Of a stretch of DNA of 64,000 nucleotides, positions 27,067-35,931 are shown in pieces. A program made the translations under genes and the position numbers. Origin of the DNA: Indolivaga macrotermitis (lineage in GTDB: Bacteria > Bacteroidota > Bacteroidia > Bacteroidales > Dysgonomonadaceae); the NCBI RefSeq assembly GCF_900128985.1, contig NZ_FQUC01000017.1:28984-92983 (forward strand), in the 5' to 3' direction. Numbering within the stretch: position 1 is the first letter of the stretch; each line of letters starts with the position of its first letter. A model generated the notes under the pieces. That model was given only the letters and a program-made list of their open reading frames with translations. It was not told where the DNA came from and ran no database searches.

Positions 27067-28119
27067 CTATTCCGAAACTTTGTAACGAGGACCAAACGGG
27101 AAATAACCTGCTTTGCGGCGCAATTTTAATTTACGGAAAAGGTTCAGAGGTTTCTTTTTTATTTTCCCTTTATAATTTTCAACAAAGTCATCTACAGCAT
27201 CCAGTATACGCGCTGACGATTTACCGTCCCTAAAAGAATGTACTTCATCCATCTTCTTACTAATATTCTCAAGTAAATCAGCCGGACGGCTTATCGCTTT
27301 TTCTATAGCTGACTCCAATTCATTAGCATTTTGTATATCCAGCAAATGGTTCTCGGGAAAAGTATTCTTATAGGTAACAACCGGCTTATCGAACCACAAA
27401 AATTCATAAATAACTGATGATGTATCACTAACCATCAGATCGGCCTCTGTAAATAAGCCCAGTTTATCATCTTCCTCACTATACAATGCATTATCATATC
27501 TATCAGCCAAAGCTCTATATTGCTCTATAGTTTCAGTTTTCATTTTGGGATGAAACGAGAATACCCATTTCCAGTCCTTCTCTTGCAGCAATCGTTCTAT
27601 TTGGTTATATAAATCGACTGTAGATGATAAACTTTCGGTAAAAGTAGGAGCATATAATATAGTGATCCCCTCCTTATCAGTATTTGCACCAGTGTTTACA
27701 TAGGCATCAAACTTACTCCAGCCTGTTTCTACTACTCTAAAGAAACCATATTTTTCTTCCAGCCGTTTAAACTCGGGCATAAACATACTGCTTGTGACAC
27801 AGTATAAATCGAACAAGCCTCTTATCCGGTAATGATCTCCATAATCTGTCCGTTTAAAGAAAAGCCCGTGAAAGACTTCGACTTTTATTCCGGGGAAAAA
27901 ATCATAAATATAATTACCCGGGGCAAATATTGCTAACGGATTATATTCCATCACATCTTTTATGGATAATAAACGCTTTTCACCGTCTCTCAATCTCACA
28001 GTACAACCATCTTCTATAAACCAGGCAACATCGTCGCCTCTTTTTCGGATTTCGGTTTGAATCGGTCGTAAGATCGAGTAAGAATAACTTAATGAGACAA
28101 ATAGCAGATACCTTTTCAT
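27067..28119 (-). CDS. CDP-glycerol glycerophosphotransferase-family protein
   Basis: A 350-residue cytosolic, membrane-associating transferase of the TagB/TagF-like family (Glyphos_transf). Signature stretches are VEVFHGLFFKRTDYGDHYRI, RVVETGWSKFDAYV, TILYAPTFTES, FHPKMKTETIEQY and MVSDTSSVIYEFLWFDKPVV, with the family's catalytic histidine region. Such proteins transfer polyol phosphates to surface polysaccharide; a Gram-negative bacterium would use it for capsule or LPS decoration (inference). Basic C-terminal tail. It is transcribed alone, with a -7 element at 28151. Confidence 0.85.
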   Translation of the reverse strand: MKRYLLFVSLSYSYSILRPIQTEIRKRGDDVAWFIEDGCTVRLRDGEKRLLSIKDVMEYNPLAIFAPGNYIYDFFPGIKVEVFHGLFFKRTDYGDHYRIRGLFDLYCVTSSMFMPEFKRLEEKYGFFRVVETGWSKFDAYVNTGANTDKEGITILYAPTFTESLSSTVDLYNQIERLLQEKDWKWVFSFHPKMKTETIEQYRALADRYDNALYSEEDDKLGLFTEADLMVSDTSSVIYEFLWFDKPVVTYKNTFPENHLLDIQNANELESAIEKAISRPADLLENISKKMDEVHSFRDGKSSARILDAVDDFVENYKGKIKKKPLNLFRKLKLRRKAGYFPFGPRYKVSE

Positions 28120-28150
28120 TCGGAGAACTCTAATTTAATCGATTTAGACT

Positions 28151-28158
28151 CAAAGATA
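28151..28158 (-). promoter_or_regulatory. -7 element for the glycerophosphotransferase gene
   Basis: On the minus strand TATCTTTG fits TAnnTTTG, 32 nt before the ATG at 28119. Confidence 0.5.
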
Positions 28159-28230
28159 ATTCATAAATCGGACTTGAAACTTTTCACATCAAGATATTTG
28201 CCTTAATCCCGACTCCTAATTTTATTTTAT

Positions 28231-28238
28231 TAGTTTTG
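28231..28238 (+). promoter_or_regulatory. -7 element for the gene at 28255
   Basis: TAGTTTTG fits TAnnTTTG, 17 nt before the ATG, so the leader would be very short. Confidence 0.45.
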
Positions 28239-28254
28239 TAACAAAAAATAAAGA

Positions 28255-28962
28255 ATGAGCGATAAAGAAGTATATTACGGTGATTTAGAAAAGACAAAAA
28301 TAATAGGTGAACTCTTTTCTGCTGAAAACGAGTCTAGAAATCAGGAATGGCAACAGACTTTTTTATCCAACGTTGCCGATGCCAGCTTCAAATGTAATGA
28401 TCCTCAAGTAATAGCAGGACCTGACGGATTTCCTTACTTTGTTCTGAATATGCCCGAATCCGGCAAAGAGTTTCAATGCTATGTCATTAAACATATGGTC
28501 CCTGATTTTATTATGGAACATGGGCTTGGTATTGTTTTCAGTCCATCAAAAGGGCAACCCGACTGGGTTTTTACTTATGGCAACCTTGTTAATTATTACC
28601 TGAAAGGAGAATTTTATACCGAATCTAAAAACTGGTTTGTTCAGACAGAAGAAACCGTAAAAGAAGATATTAAGATATTGGTCGGACAGCCATCCGAATA
28701 TATAATCCCGACACAAACCAGAAAGATATTAAAACAGTATCTTAAGCAATATACAGAAACCGAACCGAAAATAGTATTGACTAACAGACCCGAGGGCGAA
28801 GAGTTCTTACAGCAACTGGTATTTAACCTGACTCCCGATGATTTTCAGAGTGAAGATCATTTCAAGGGAGTGATGCAGAATATCGGGTGGTTTTTACCCC
28901 GTCATTATACGTATGCTTCTACTTTGGAGAGTACTTTTGGCGAAAATTTCCAACCCCTATAA
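28255..28962 (+). CDS. Hypothetical cytosolic protein
   Basis: 235 residues with no signal peptide or membrane segment (MSDKEVYYGDLEKTKIIGEL...). The translation is well behaved, with a central globular stretch (GLGIVFSPSKGQPDWVFTYG) and a C-terminal part TPDDFQSEDHFKGVMQNIGW. The overall form distantly recalls SseB/SUKH-type proteins, but I cannot assign it. It has its own -7 element and a strong terminator (28982-29021), so it is a single-gene unit. Confidence 0.75.
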   Translation: MSDKEVYYGDLEKTKIIGELFSAENESRNQEWQQTFLSNVADASFKCNDPQVIAGPDGFPYFVLNMPESGKEFQCYVIKHMVPDFIMEHGLGIVFSPSKGQPDWVFTYGNLVNYYLKGEFYTESKNWFVQTEETVKEDIKILVGQPSEYIIPTQTRKILKQYLKQYTETEPKIVLTNRPEGEEFLQQLVFNLTPDDFQSEDHFKGVMQNIGWFLPRHYTYASTLESTFGENFQPL

Positions 28963-28981
28963 AATAAAAACGGATAGAGGT

Positions 28982-29021
28982 AAAAGAGTATATGTGAATT
29001 CACGTGTACTCTTTTTCTTTT
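28982..29021 (+). terminator. Terminator after the 28255 gene
   Basis: AAAGAGTA-TATGTG pairs with CACGTG-TACTCTTT around GAATT-type palindrome centre, followed by TTTCTTTT. Confidence 0.8.
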
Positions 29022-29068
29022 ACCCCACTTAAGTATATCTACAAACAACATTGTTCGTGTTTTTTTAC

Positions 29069-29076
29069 TAAATTTG
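29069..29076 (+). promoter_or_regulatory. Possible -7 element for fabD
   Basis: TAAATTTG followed by C fits TAnnTTTG; a start here gives a leader of about 120 nt. A TTG lies only 15 nt upstream, so the -33 is uncertain. Confidence 0.4.
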
Positions 29077-29200
29077 CCAGCCTTAAGAAAAAGTGACCGG
29101 TATCAGCCCAATATATTTTCATTTATTGAATATCAGTTTCTTAGTTCTGTATATATAAATTAGTAGAAAAGCAATCAAATAATATTTTAGACAAATTAAT

Positions 29201-30082
29201 ATGAAAGCATTTGTATTTCCGGGGCAAGGAGCCCAATTCGTAGGAATGGGTAAAGACTTGTACGAAACATCTCCTGTTGCTAAAGATTTATTCGAAAAAG
29301 CGAATGAAATTCTGGGTTTCCGTATCACCGATTTAATGTTTGCTGGTACAGATGAAGACCTTCGTCAAACAAAAGTTACACAACCTGCTATATTTTTACA
29401 CTCTGTTATCTTGGCCAAAACATTAGGAGCGGAATTCACTCCCGAAATGGTAGCCGGACACTCATTGGGTGAATTTTCGGCTTTAGTTGCTGCTAATGCG
29501 TTGTCTTTTGAAGATGGTTTGAAACTCGTTTATAAACGTGCTTTAGCTATGCAAAAAGCATGTGAACTAAATCCTTCTACAATGGCTGCGGTTCTTGGAT
29601 TATCTGATGACAAAGTAGAAGAGATCTGTGCTACCATAACAGACGAAGTGGTTGTTCCTGCAAACTATAACTGCCCGGGGCAAATTGTTATCTCCGGAAC
29701 GAATGCAGGTATAGATAAAGCTTGCGAGTTGCTGAAAGAAGCTGGCGCCAAGCGTGCCCTTAAGTTAAGTGTCGGCGGAGCTTTCCACTCTCCATTGATG
29801 AATCCTGCCAAAGAAGAACTGGAAAAAGCAATTAATGAAACTTCTTTTTCAGCTCCGATTTGCCCTGTATATCAGAATGTAACAACTGTAGCAGAAACTG
29901 ATCCTGCCAACATTAAGAAAAACCTGATTGCCCAATTGACTGCTCCTGTAAAATGGACTCAATCTGTAGAGCACATGATAGCTGATGGAGCCACAGAATT
30001 TATTGAACTGGGACCGGGAGCCGTACTTCAGGGACTAGTCAAAAAGATAAACAAAGACGTTGCAACAAGCGGCAAGCAATAA
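29201..30082 (+). CDS. fabD: Malonyl-CoA:ACP transacylase
   Basis: Loads malonyl groups onto acyl carrier protein for fatty-acid synthesis. The 293 residues show FPGQGAQFVGMG (residues 6-17), the nucleophile motif VAGHSLGEFSALVA (Ser about 89), the catalytic histidine block VGGAFHSPLMNP and the C-terminal FIELGPGAVLQGLVKKI. Length is normal for FabD. It is a single-gene unit here, not beside other fab genes. A hairpin with stem ACGGCTAA/TTAGCCGCT follows. Confidence 0.97.
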   Translation: MKAFVFPGQGAQFVGMGKDLYETSPVAKDLFEKANEILGFRITDLMFAGTDEDLRQTKVTQPAIFLHSVILAKTLGAEFTPEMVAGHSLGEFSALVAANALSFEDGLKLVYKRALAMQKACELNPSTMAAVLGLSDDKVEEICATITDEVVVPANYNCPGQIVISGTNAGIDKACELLKEAGAKRALKLSVGGAFHSPLMNPAKEELEKAINETSFSAPICPVYQNVTTVAETDPANIKKNLIAQLTAPVKWTQSVEHMIADGATEFIELGPGAVLQGLVKKINKDVATSGKQ

Positions 30083-30109
30083 TTTCAATTGTATAATCTT
30101 TTATTAAAA

Positions 30110-30142
30110 AACGGCTAATTCTTTTCGGAGAGTTAGCCGCTA
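30110..30142 (+). terminator. Hairpin after fabD
   Basis: ACGGCTAA (30111-30118) pairs with TTAGCCGC around a 13-nt loop. The following sequence is AT-rich but not a pure T run, so termination may be weak. Confidence 0.55.
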
Positions 30143-30160
30143 TATTATATTAAAAACAAC

Positions 30161-30463
30161 ATGAAACATTTACTTATACTTATTTTCGGAATAACCTTAT
30201 TATCCCAATCTGCTTCGGGTCAAGATACCACCTCTACACCAAAGCATACGGTAGTCACGCCAAAAGGAACCAGAACTGTTTCGGCGGAAGATCAAAACCG
30301 GGAACTAAATGATCGCTTGCGACGAATAGCGCAAGAAAGGGAAGAAGCTAGAGAAGAGAAACAAAATAAAAAACGAATAATAAAAATAGTTGGGAAAATA
30401 GCACTTGTAGCTATTATTGGAGGTATTGCAGCTTGGGTATGGCCTCGAAAAAAGAAGTCGTGA
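30161..30463 (+). CDS. Hypothetical small exported membrane protein
   Basis: 100 residues: signal peptide (MKHLLILIFGITLLSQSASG), a charged helical middle (about 45-70, with RELNDRLRRIAQEREEAREE likely coiled coil) and a C-terminal membrane segment (about 74-93, IVGKIALVAIIGGIAAWVW) ending in RKKKS. No family recognised. It lies between fabD and the PhnA-like gene on the same strand. Confidence 0.7.
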   Translation: MKHLLILIFGITLLSQSASGQDTTSTPKHTVVTPKGTRTVSAEDQNRELNDRLRRIAQEREEAREEKQNKKRIIKIVGKIALVAIIGGIAAWVWPRKKKS

Positions 30464-30557
30464 TATTAGGGCAATTCTGCAATACAGTGCCTGATTTGGT
30501 CTCTTAGCCTATTTGCCGTATCTTCGCCGTATAAAAACATAAAAAACGAATAAACAC

Positions 30558-30890
30558 ATGGCAGAAACACCTAATTGTCCATTATGCAGTATGGAGAATA
30601 CTTATTTTGACGGAACAGTATTTGTTTGTCCTGACTGTGGGCATGAATGGACTAACGAAGGCAACAGCGAAGAAACAGACGATACTCCAAGAGATAGTAA
30701 TGGAACCGAACTTATTGATGGTGATGCTGTAACTGTTATAAAAGACCTGAAAGTAAGAGGCTCGTCAATGGTTATTAAAAGAGGCACCAAAGTTAAGAGT
30801 ATTAGATTAACGGAAAATCCGGAAGAGGTTGACTGTAAAATCGATGGATCAAGTATAGTTCTAAAGACTTGTTTTCTGAAAAAAGGATAA
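30558..30890 (+). CDS. PhnA/YjdM-like zinc-ribbon protein
   Basis: A 110-residue protein of the PhnA (YjdM) family. The N-terminal zinc ribbon is shown by CPLCSMENTYFDGTVFVCPD (CX2C ... CX2C) and the C-terminal PhnA domain by DGDAVTVIKDLKVRGSS and KRGTKVKSIRL. The family name comes from phosphonate-operon neighbours, but no phosphonate genes are near and the biochemical role is unclear. A strong terminator follows directly. Confidence 0.88.
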   Translation: MAETPNCPLCSMENTYFDGTVFVCPDCGHEWTNEGNSEETDDTPRDSNGTELIDGDAVTVIKDLKVRGSSMVIKRGTKVKSIRLTENPEEVDCKIDGSSIVLKTCFLKKG

Positions 30891-30913
30891 AATCTTAATA
30901 AAAATATCTGATT

Positions 30914-30953
30914 CCCCCGATTATTAAACCTTATAATAATCGGGGGCTTTTTA
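30914..30953 (+). terminator. Strong terminator after the PhnA-like gene
   Basis: CCCCCGATTATTA pairs perfectly with TAATAATCGGGGG, loop about 7 nt, followed by CTTTTTATA. Confidence 0.9.
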
Positions 30954-30995
30954 TATATTTCTTCTCCGATGATAATCCTTCTTGGAAAGAAAATA

Positions 30996-31003
30996 TACCT
31001 TTG
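30996..31003 (+). promoter_or_regulatory. -7 element for the DMT transporter gene
   Basis: TACCTTTG fits TAnnTTTG, 25 nt before the ATG at 31028. Confidence 0.55.
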
Positions 31004-31027
31004 TAATATTAAATAGGATAAAGTAAG

Positions 31028-31924
31028 ATGAAGTTTAAAGGTTATTTATGGGGATGTGTGTCATCTGCGACATATGGACTTATCCCTCTTTTCGGGCTAC
31101 CGGTGTTACGCAAAGCCGTAAGTTACGATTCCCTTCTTTTTTATAGATTCTCGTGCGCGGCAATACTTCTTGCCTTGATTATGTTTCTCCGGAAAGAATC
31201 TTTTAAGGTGACGAAAAAAGAAGTCGTCCCTCTTATCATATTAGGTATCTTATTTGCATTGTCCGCTCAATTCTTATTCTGGAGTTACAGTTTTTTAAGC
31301 GTGGGACTGGCTTCTACAATATTATTCACCTACCCTATTTTTGTAGCTATGCTAATGGCTGTATTGTTTAAAGAACGGATTTCACGGATTTCTCAACTGG
31401 CAATTGTCGTTGCATTCTCCGGTGTTTGCTTATTATATCAGGGAGATGTTTCTATTAATGTATGGGGACTATGCATAATTCTTCTTTCCGCCCTATTTTA
31501 CGCTATATTTATTATAGTTGTGAATAAATCTCCGGTAAAGAATATGCAAGGAGAAAAGCTAATCTTTTATGCTTTATCTATCAGTGCCTGTTTCTTTTTC
31601 ATTCAAGCACAAGTCAAAGGAGGAATTCAAATACTACCGGATACTGAGTCTGTTATAAACATTATAATGTTAGCCACTATCCCTACCGTAGTATCATGCA
31701 TTGCAATGGTATACGCAGTACAATATATAGGCTCAACATCAACAGCCGTATTAGGGGCTCTCGAACCGGTTACCGCTGTAGCAGTAGGTGTTTTTGCTTT
31801 CAATGAAGTATTCTCTCTAAATCTGGCTATCGGGATATGTTTTATTCTGACTGCCGTTCTCCTTATTATTATGTCGGGACGGATAGAGAAAATAGCCAGA
31901 CAACGCTCGTTCCATAATAAATGA
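31028..31924 (+). CDS. EamA/DMT superfamily transporter
   Basis: A 298-residue inner-membrane protein with about ten membrane segments in two EamA halves (first half to about residue 137, ending near SGVCLLYQGDVSI; second half from about 145). Blocks include LGILFALSAQFLFWSYSFLS and STSTAVLGALEPVTAVAVGV, the latter a conserved EamA feature. DMT proteins export amino acids or other metabolites; the substrate is unknown. It is a single-gene unit between a strong terminator and the U32 gene. Confidence 0.9.
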   Translation: MKFKGYLWGCVSSATYGLIPLFGLPVLRKAVSYDSLLFYRFSCAAILLALIMFLRKESFKVTKKEVVPLIILGILFALSAQFLFWSYSFLSVGLASTILFTYPIFVAMLMAVLFKERISRISQLAIVVAFSGVCLLYQGDVSINVWGLCIILLSALFYAIFIIVVNKSPVKNMQGEKLIFYALSISACFFFIQAQVKGGIQILPDTESVINIIMLATIPTVVSCIAMVYAVQYIGSTSTAVLGALEPVTAVAVGVFAFNEVFSLNLAIGICFILTAVLLIIMSGRIEKIARQRSFHNK

Positions 31925-31986
31925 TATTTATTAGAAAACAATACAAACAAAGAATATCAGATAACACGACAGACCTGTTTTTGTTG

Positions 31987-31994
31987 TATCTTTG
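31987..31994 (+). promoter_or_regulatory. -7 element deciding the U32 gene start
   Basis: TATCTTTG followed by CA fits TAnnTTTG, 27 nt before the ATG at 32022. It overlaps an in-frame TTG at 31992, which therefore cannot be the start. Confidence 0.65.
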
Positions 31995-32021
31995 CATTCT
32001 TTAAAAACAGAATATATCGAA

Positions 32022-33296
32022 ATGAAAAATATTGCTGATTATGAAATCATGGCACCTGTTGGATCATACGATTCACTGGCTGCAGCAATACAAGGTGGAG
32101 CTGATTCAATTTACTTTGGTATTGAAGGTTTGAACATGAGAGCCAAATCCTCCAATAATTTTACAACCGAAGACTTAAAGAATATAGCCAGAATCTGTCA
32201 GGAGCATGGCATGAAAAGCTATCTTACAGTAAATACTATTATTTACGATAACGATATAAACTTGATGCATCAAATTGTTAATGCAGCTAAAGATGCAAAC
32301 GTTTCGGCAATCATTGCTTCCGATGTTTCGGTTATGATGTATGCAAGGAGTATAGGAGTAGAAGTGCATTTATCAACTCAACTAAATATCACTAATTCAG
32401 AAGCCCTGAAGTTTTATGGGCAGTTTGCCGATGTTGTTGTATTGGCACGCGAACTAACACTCGATCAGGTTGCTGATATATATAAAGATATAGTAGAGCA
32501 GCAGATCAAAGGCCCTAACGGAGAACTTATACGTATTGAGATGTTTTCTCATGGAGCACTATGTATGGCAGTCTCAGGAAAGTGCTATTTGAGTTTACAC
32601 GAAAGAGATTTATCCGCCAACCGGGGAGCCTGCAACCAGTTATGCCGCCGCAGCTATATTGTAAAAGATAAAGAAAGCGACATTGAGCTAGAAATAGACA
32701 ATGAATACATAATGTCACCCAAAGATCTGAAAACTATTCATTTTATGAATAAGATGATGGATGCAGGTGTAAGGGTCTTCAAGATAGAAGGCCGGGCCAG
32801 AGGTCCCGAATATGTACGTACAGTTGTTGAGTGCTATAAAGAAGCAGTCAAAGCATATTGTGAAGATAACTACACTGAAGAAAAGGTAGAAAGCTGGAAT
32901 ACCCGTCTTGCAACTGTTTTCAACAGAGGATTCTGGGATGGATATTATCTAGGACAACGCTTAGGAGAATGGACAACCAATTATGGCTCCGGAGCAACTA
33001 AACGCAAGGTATATATCGGTAAAGGCATCAAATACTTCTCAAATATAGGAGTGGCAGAATTCCTTATGGAAACACAGTCTCTTAAAGTTGGAGACGAAAT
33101 ATTAATAACCGGACCTACAACAGGAGCTGTATCTCAAATCGTAGATGAAATACGGGTTGATCTTAAACCTGTTCAGGAGACAATAAAAGGCGAAAAATTC
33201 TCTATTAAATTAACAGAAAAAATCAGACCTTCAGATAAACTGTTCAAAGTTATTTCTGTTGAACCCAAGAAGAAGTTCGTTGAGAAAGATTCATGA
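32022..33296 (+). CDS. U32 family peptidase-like protein (TrhP/YegQ-type)
   Basis: 424 residues from ATG 32022 (MKNIADYEIMAPVGSYDSLA). U32 hallmark blocks are GGADSIYFGIEGLNMRAKS, VHLSTQLNITNSEALKFY, and the cysteine-bearing EMFSHGALCMAVSGKCYLS plus NRGACNQLCRRSYIVKD, which supply Fe-S ligands in characterised members. Bacterial relatives act in tRNA 5-hydroxyuridine formation (TrhP) or quinone synthesis rather than proteolysis; TrhP-like is my best reading from length. It is a single-gene unit. Confidence 0.88.
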   Translation: MKNIADYEIMAPVGSYDSLAAAIQGGADSIYFGIEGLNMRAKSSNNFTTEDLKNIARICQEHGMKSYLTVNTIIYDNDINLMHQIVNAAKDANVSAIIASDVSVMMYARSIGVEVHLSTQLNITNSEALKFYGQFADVVVLARELTLDQVADIYKDIVEQQIKGPNGELIRIEMFSHGALCMAVSGKCYLSLHERDLSANRGACNQLCRRSYIVKDKESDIELEIDNEYIMSPKDLKTIHFMNKMMDAGVRVFKIEGRARGPEYVRTVVECYKEAVKAYCEDNYTEEKVESWNTRLATVFNRGFWDGYYLGQRLGEWTTNYGSGATKRKVYIGKGIKYFSNIGVAEFLMETQSLKVGDEILITGPTTGAVSQIVDEIRVDLKPVQETIKGEKFSIKLTEKIRPSDKLFKVISVEPKKKFVEKDS

Positions 33297-33406
33297 ATAA
33301 AATACGATTAATAGATAAAATCTTGGAGTTTTAGAACTAAAAATCGCACATCTTGTTTAATATTGTATTGAAGATAAATTTTGGTCAAATACAACCTAAA
33401 AGCAAT

Positions 33407-33414
33407 TAACTTTG
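33407..33414 (+). promoter_or_regulatory. -7 element for the DUF937-OmpA gene
   Basis: TAACTTTG fits TAnnTTTG, 14 nt before the ATG. A TTTTGG lies upstream (33379-33384), slightly further than the usual spacing. Confidence 0.55.
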
Positions 33415-33427
33415 TACGATATTAATT

Positions 33428-34666
33428 ATGTCACGGATATACAATTCCCTCAAAGATATACTTACAGACAATGCTATAACCAGGGCATCCGAATTTCTCT
33501 GTGAAGAAAAAAGTAAAACATTAGATGCGGCTAACGCAATTATCCCTTGTTTACTTGGAGGGTTATTAGCTAAAGGCAGTACTACTCCCATACAAATAGC
33601 CCTATCTAAAACGGCTAAAGAAAATAACTATATTGTAGATAACACACTTGCTATATTTTCCGGAAATGCCGACGAAAAAATAAGCTATGCCGGATTTCGC
33701 TTTCTGGATGCAGTTTTTGGCGATAAGCTAGGTGAATTTACCTCTTTAATTTCATCTAAATATGGAATTTCTTATTCGAACTCGGACCAACTGCTTTTAA
33801 TGATCTCTCCTTTTGTTGCAGGGGACTTAGGCTACAGAGTAACAGAATACAGATTAGGTATAGTTGGGTTACTAGGGCGTCTTAATTCCGAAAAAAATAA
33901 TTACATAGGTCTTATTCCTAAAGAATTTTGCTCCATATTCAGTCTGCCGGACAACAGTTATCTTGGAAATTTTCTTCCTGAGATAGCATCTACCGAAGCC
34001 GACGATAAAATTAAAGTACCAACGCCATCGTGGGTTATCTGGTCTGTTTTATTAGCTGTTTGTCTGGTATTTGCCCTTTGGTGGAAGTCTTGCAAGGATT
34101 CAACATCTACCAAAGTTAAGGAAAGCGTCACCACAGCCACATCTGCAGTAGTAGAAGGCACTATTAACACTGTATCTAAAGCCTTAGAAAAGGTATCGAC
34201 GATAGTCATTCTACCTGATGGAAAAAAACTTCAAGCATATAAAGGAGGAATGGAAGACCAGCTGGTCAGATTTTTGGCTGATGAATATTCCTCAATAAGC
34301 CCTGAAGTATTAAAAGAAAAATGGTTCAAGTTTGATAATATAGAATTCAAACATGGTAGTGCCTCCGAGTTAACTGATGTATCTTTTCCTCAATTAAATA
34401 ATATTGCTGCTATATTAGCGTACTATAAAGAGACTCAAATTGTAATTGCAGGGTTCACAGACCGGACTGGAACAACTGAAAGTAACCTTAAATTATCCCG
34501 AGACAGAGCGAATACAATTAAAGACTATCTATTAAAATCCGGAATTGAAGCTTCACGTATATCGACTATCGGATATGGAGATCAATTTGCAACCTATTCA
34601 GCAGATGCTCCTGATATAGACAGAGCACTCGACAGAAGAATATCTCTACGGTTTGATAAAGAATAA
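33428..34666 (+). CDS. DUF937 / transmembrane / OmpA-C fusion protein
   Basis: 412 residues without a signal peptide. Residues 1-175 resemble DUF937/YidB (AIIPCLLGGLLAKGSTT, DQLLLMISPFVAGDLGYRV). A single membrane segment lies at 201-219 (SWVIWSVLLAVCLVFALWW), followed by a linker and a C-terminal OmpA domain (FDNIEFKHGSASELTDV; GFTDRTGTTESNLKLSRDRA; ALDRRISLRF) that binds peptidoglycan in characterised proteins. With an internal N-terminus and periplasmic C-terminus it would tie a cytosolic domain to the cell wall, a layout like the HU-LysM protein. It is convergent with the major OmpA gene, with a shared terminator between them. Confidence 0.85.
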   Translation: MSRIYNSLKDILTDNAITRASEFLCEEKSKTLDAANAIIPCLLGGLLAKGSTTPIQIALSKTAKENNYIVDNTLAIFSGNADEKISYAGFRFLDAVFGDKLGEFTSLISSKYGISYSNSDQLLLMISPFVAGDLGYRVTEYRLGIVGLLGRLNSEKNNYIGLIPKEFCSIFSLPDNSYLGNFLPEIASTEADDKIKVPTPSWVIWSVLLAVCLVFALWWKSCKDSTSTKVKESVTTATSAVVEGTINTVSKALEKVSTIVILPDGKKLQAYKGGMEDQLVRFLADEYSSISPEVLKEKWFKFDNIEFKHGSASELTDVSFPQLNNIAAILAYYKETQIVIAGFTDRTGTTESNLKLSRDRANTIKDYLLKSGIEASRISTIGYGDQFATYSADAPDIDRALDRRISLRFDKE

Positions 34667-34696
34667 AGGGTAGAAAATATTCCAAAAAGAATAAAA

Positions 34697-34733
34697 TAAA
34701 AAAGAGTTGTCCAGTTGGACAACTCCTTTTTAT
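34697..34733. terminator. Bidirectional terminator between two OmpA-domain genes
   Basis: GAGTTGTCC pairs with GGACAACTC around AGTT, flanked by an A run on the left and TTTTT on the right, so it works on both strands. Confidence 0.85.
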
Positions 34734-34755
34734 CAATATTGTAAATATTCTATTC

Positions 34756-35907
34756 TTATTCAGCGAAGAATATTGCAACACGGTTCCATGCATTTTCTTT
34801 GTATGGTTGTTCTGTAGAACCTTTCCATTCAGTAGAAACACGGTCGCTGCTGATACCATATTTTTCGATAAGAGCTTTAGCAACAACTTTAGCACGTTTT
34901 TCTGAAAGCTTCATGTTGAATGCAGCTGTACCAGTTTGTTTGTCTGCGTAAGCAACAATCTTAACTTTAGCGTTAGGATTAGCTTTCAAGTATTCAGCTG
35001 TATTGTAGATGCTGATAGCTTGGTTGTTATCGATAACAGCGCTACCAATACGGAAGAATACAACATTAGGTGCACCAACAGTAGTAACTGGAGCTGGAGC
35101 TGGAGCTGGAGGACATGGAGCCGGAGCTGGAGCTGGAGCTGGTTTTATATTTCTCAATCTGTCATTTTCAGCTTTCAATGCATTGATCTGACCATTCAAA
35201 TCATTGATCAAGCCTTGATCCATAAGAACAGCTTCGCTAAATCCAACTTTACCAACTTTCAATGTCAGACCTGCAGCACCTGTAAGGATACCATTCCAAC
35301 GTTTTGATCCTTTTGGGCTTTTATCGAAATCATTAGTAATTAAAGCACCACCTACTTCAGCATAGAAAGAAAGTCTTTCTGTTATTCTGAATGTATTCAA
35401 TAAACTAGCATTGAATGTTACAGCATCAGGACCTTTTTTCTTTAATAGTTTGTCGTTCCAATCACCATGAGCCCAACCCACACCTACAGTAGGTATAAAG
35501 TTGTAAACACGGCTTTCGTTGTATTTACAGAAATAGTTAGTTGCATTGAACATTACATCAGCATGAACATTGAAATATGTTCTGCTATACATATTCTGAG
35601 CTTCATTTCCTGAGAACATGTGCAATTTACCACCTTGAGCAGCAAGTCTAGCTCCCAAGTAAGGATTATACCATTTTCCTACAAAAAGTTGAGGATTAAC
35701 AGTCAAACGATCCAAGAAACTTGCATGTTGATCAGATGGTCCAAAGTATGCACTTGCACCTGCACCTGCACCAACAAACCAGTTATCCCAAAAACCATTG
35801 CGAGCAAAAGTCGCTTTTCTTCCTGCTTCAGCACTAACACCACTTTCTTGAGCGGTAGCAGATACTCCAGCAAGAGCTAAACACATGAGTAAACTTACCT
35901 TTTTCAT
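34756..35907 (-). CDS. Major OmpA-family outer-membrane protein
   Basis: 383 residues from ATG 35907 (MKKVSLLMCLALAGVSATAQ, a signal peptide). A TTG two codons upstream is not needed. An N-terminal eight-strand-type barrel (to about 235) is followed by a short helix (LNDLNGQINALKAENDRLRN region), an Ala-Pro hinge (PAPAPAPCPPAPAPAP) and an OmpA C-terminal domain (VVFFRIGSAVIDNNQAISIY; LSEKRAKVVAKALIEKYGIS; NAWNRVAIFF). It resembles the abundant OmpA-type porins of Porphyromonas (Pgm6/7-like). It begins 24 nt after the fcl stop, so it could be cotranscribed with gmd-fcl. Confidence 0.92.
   Translation of the reverse strand: MKKVSLLMCLALAGVSATAQESGVSAEAGRKATFARNGFWDNWFVGAGAGASAYFGPSDQHASFLDRLTVNPQLFVGKWYNPYLGARLAAQGGKLHMFSGNEAQNMYSRTYFNVHADVMFNATNYFCKYNESRVYNFIPTVGVGWAHGDWNDKLLKKKGPDAVTFNASLLNTFRITERLSFYAEVGGALITNDFDKSPKGSKRWNGILTGAAGLTLKVGKVGFSEAVLMDQGLINDLNGQINALKAENDRLRNIKPAPAPAPAPCPPAPAPAPVTTVGAPNVVFFRIGSAVIDNNQAISIYNTAEYLKANPNAKVKIVAYADKQTGTAAFNMKLSEKRAKVVAKALIEKYGISSDRVSTEWKGSTEQPYKENAWNRVAIFFAE
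35090..35142. repeat. GGAGCT hexanucleotide array coding the Ala-Pro hinge
   Basis: Seven or more copies of GGAGCT or near variants (on the plus strand) encode the Pro-Ala repeats of the OmpA hinge. The unit is 6 nt, so copy-number change would alter hinge length without a frameshift. Confidence 0.8.
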
Positions 35908-35931
35908 AATCAATTAATTATAGTTAAACAG

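Noticed and set aside
31992..32021. TTG start extending the U32 gene
   Set aside because: The TTG is part of the -7 box TATCTTTG; the ATG at 32022 fits the family N-terminus.
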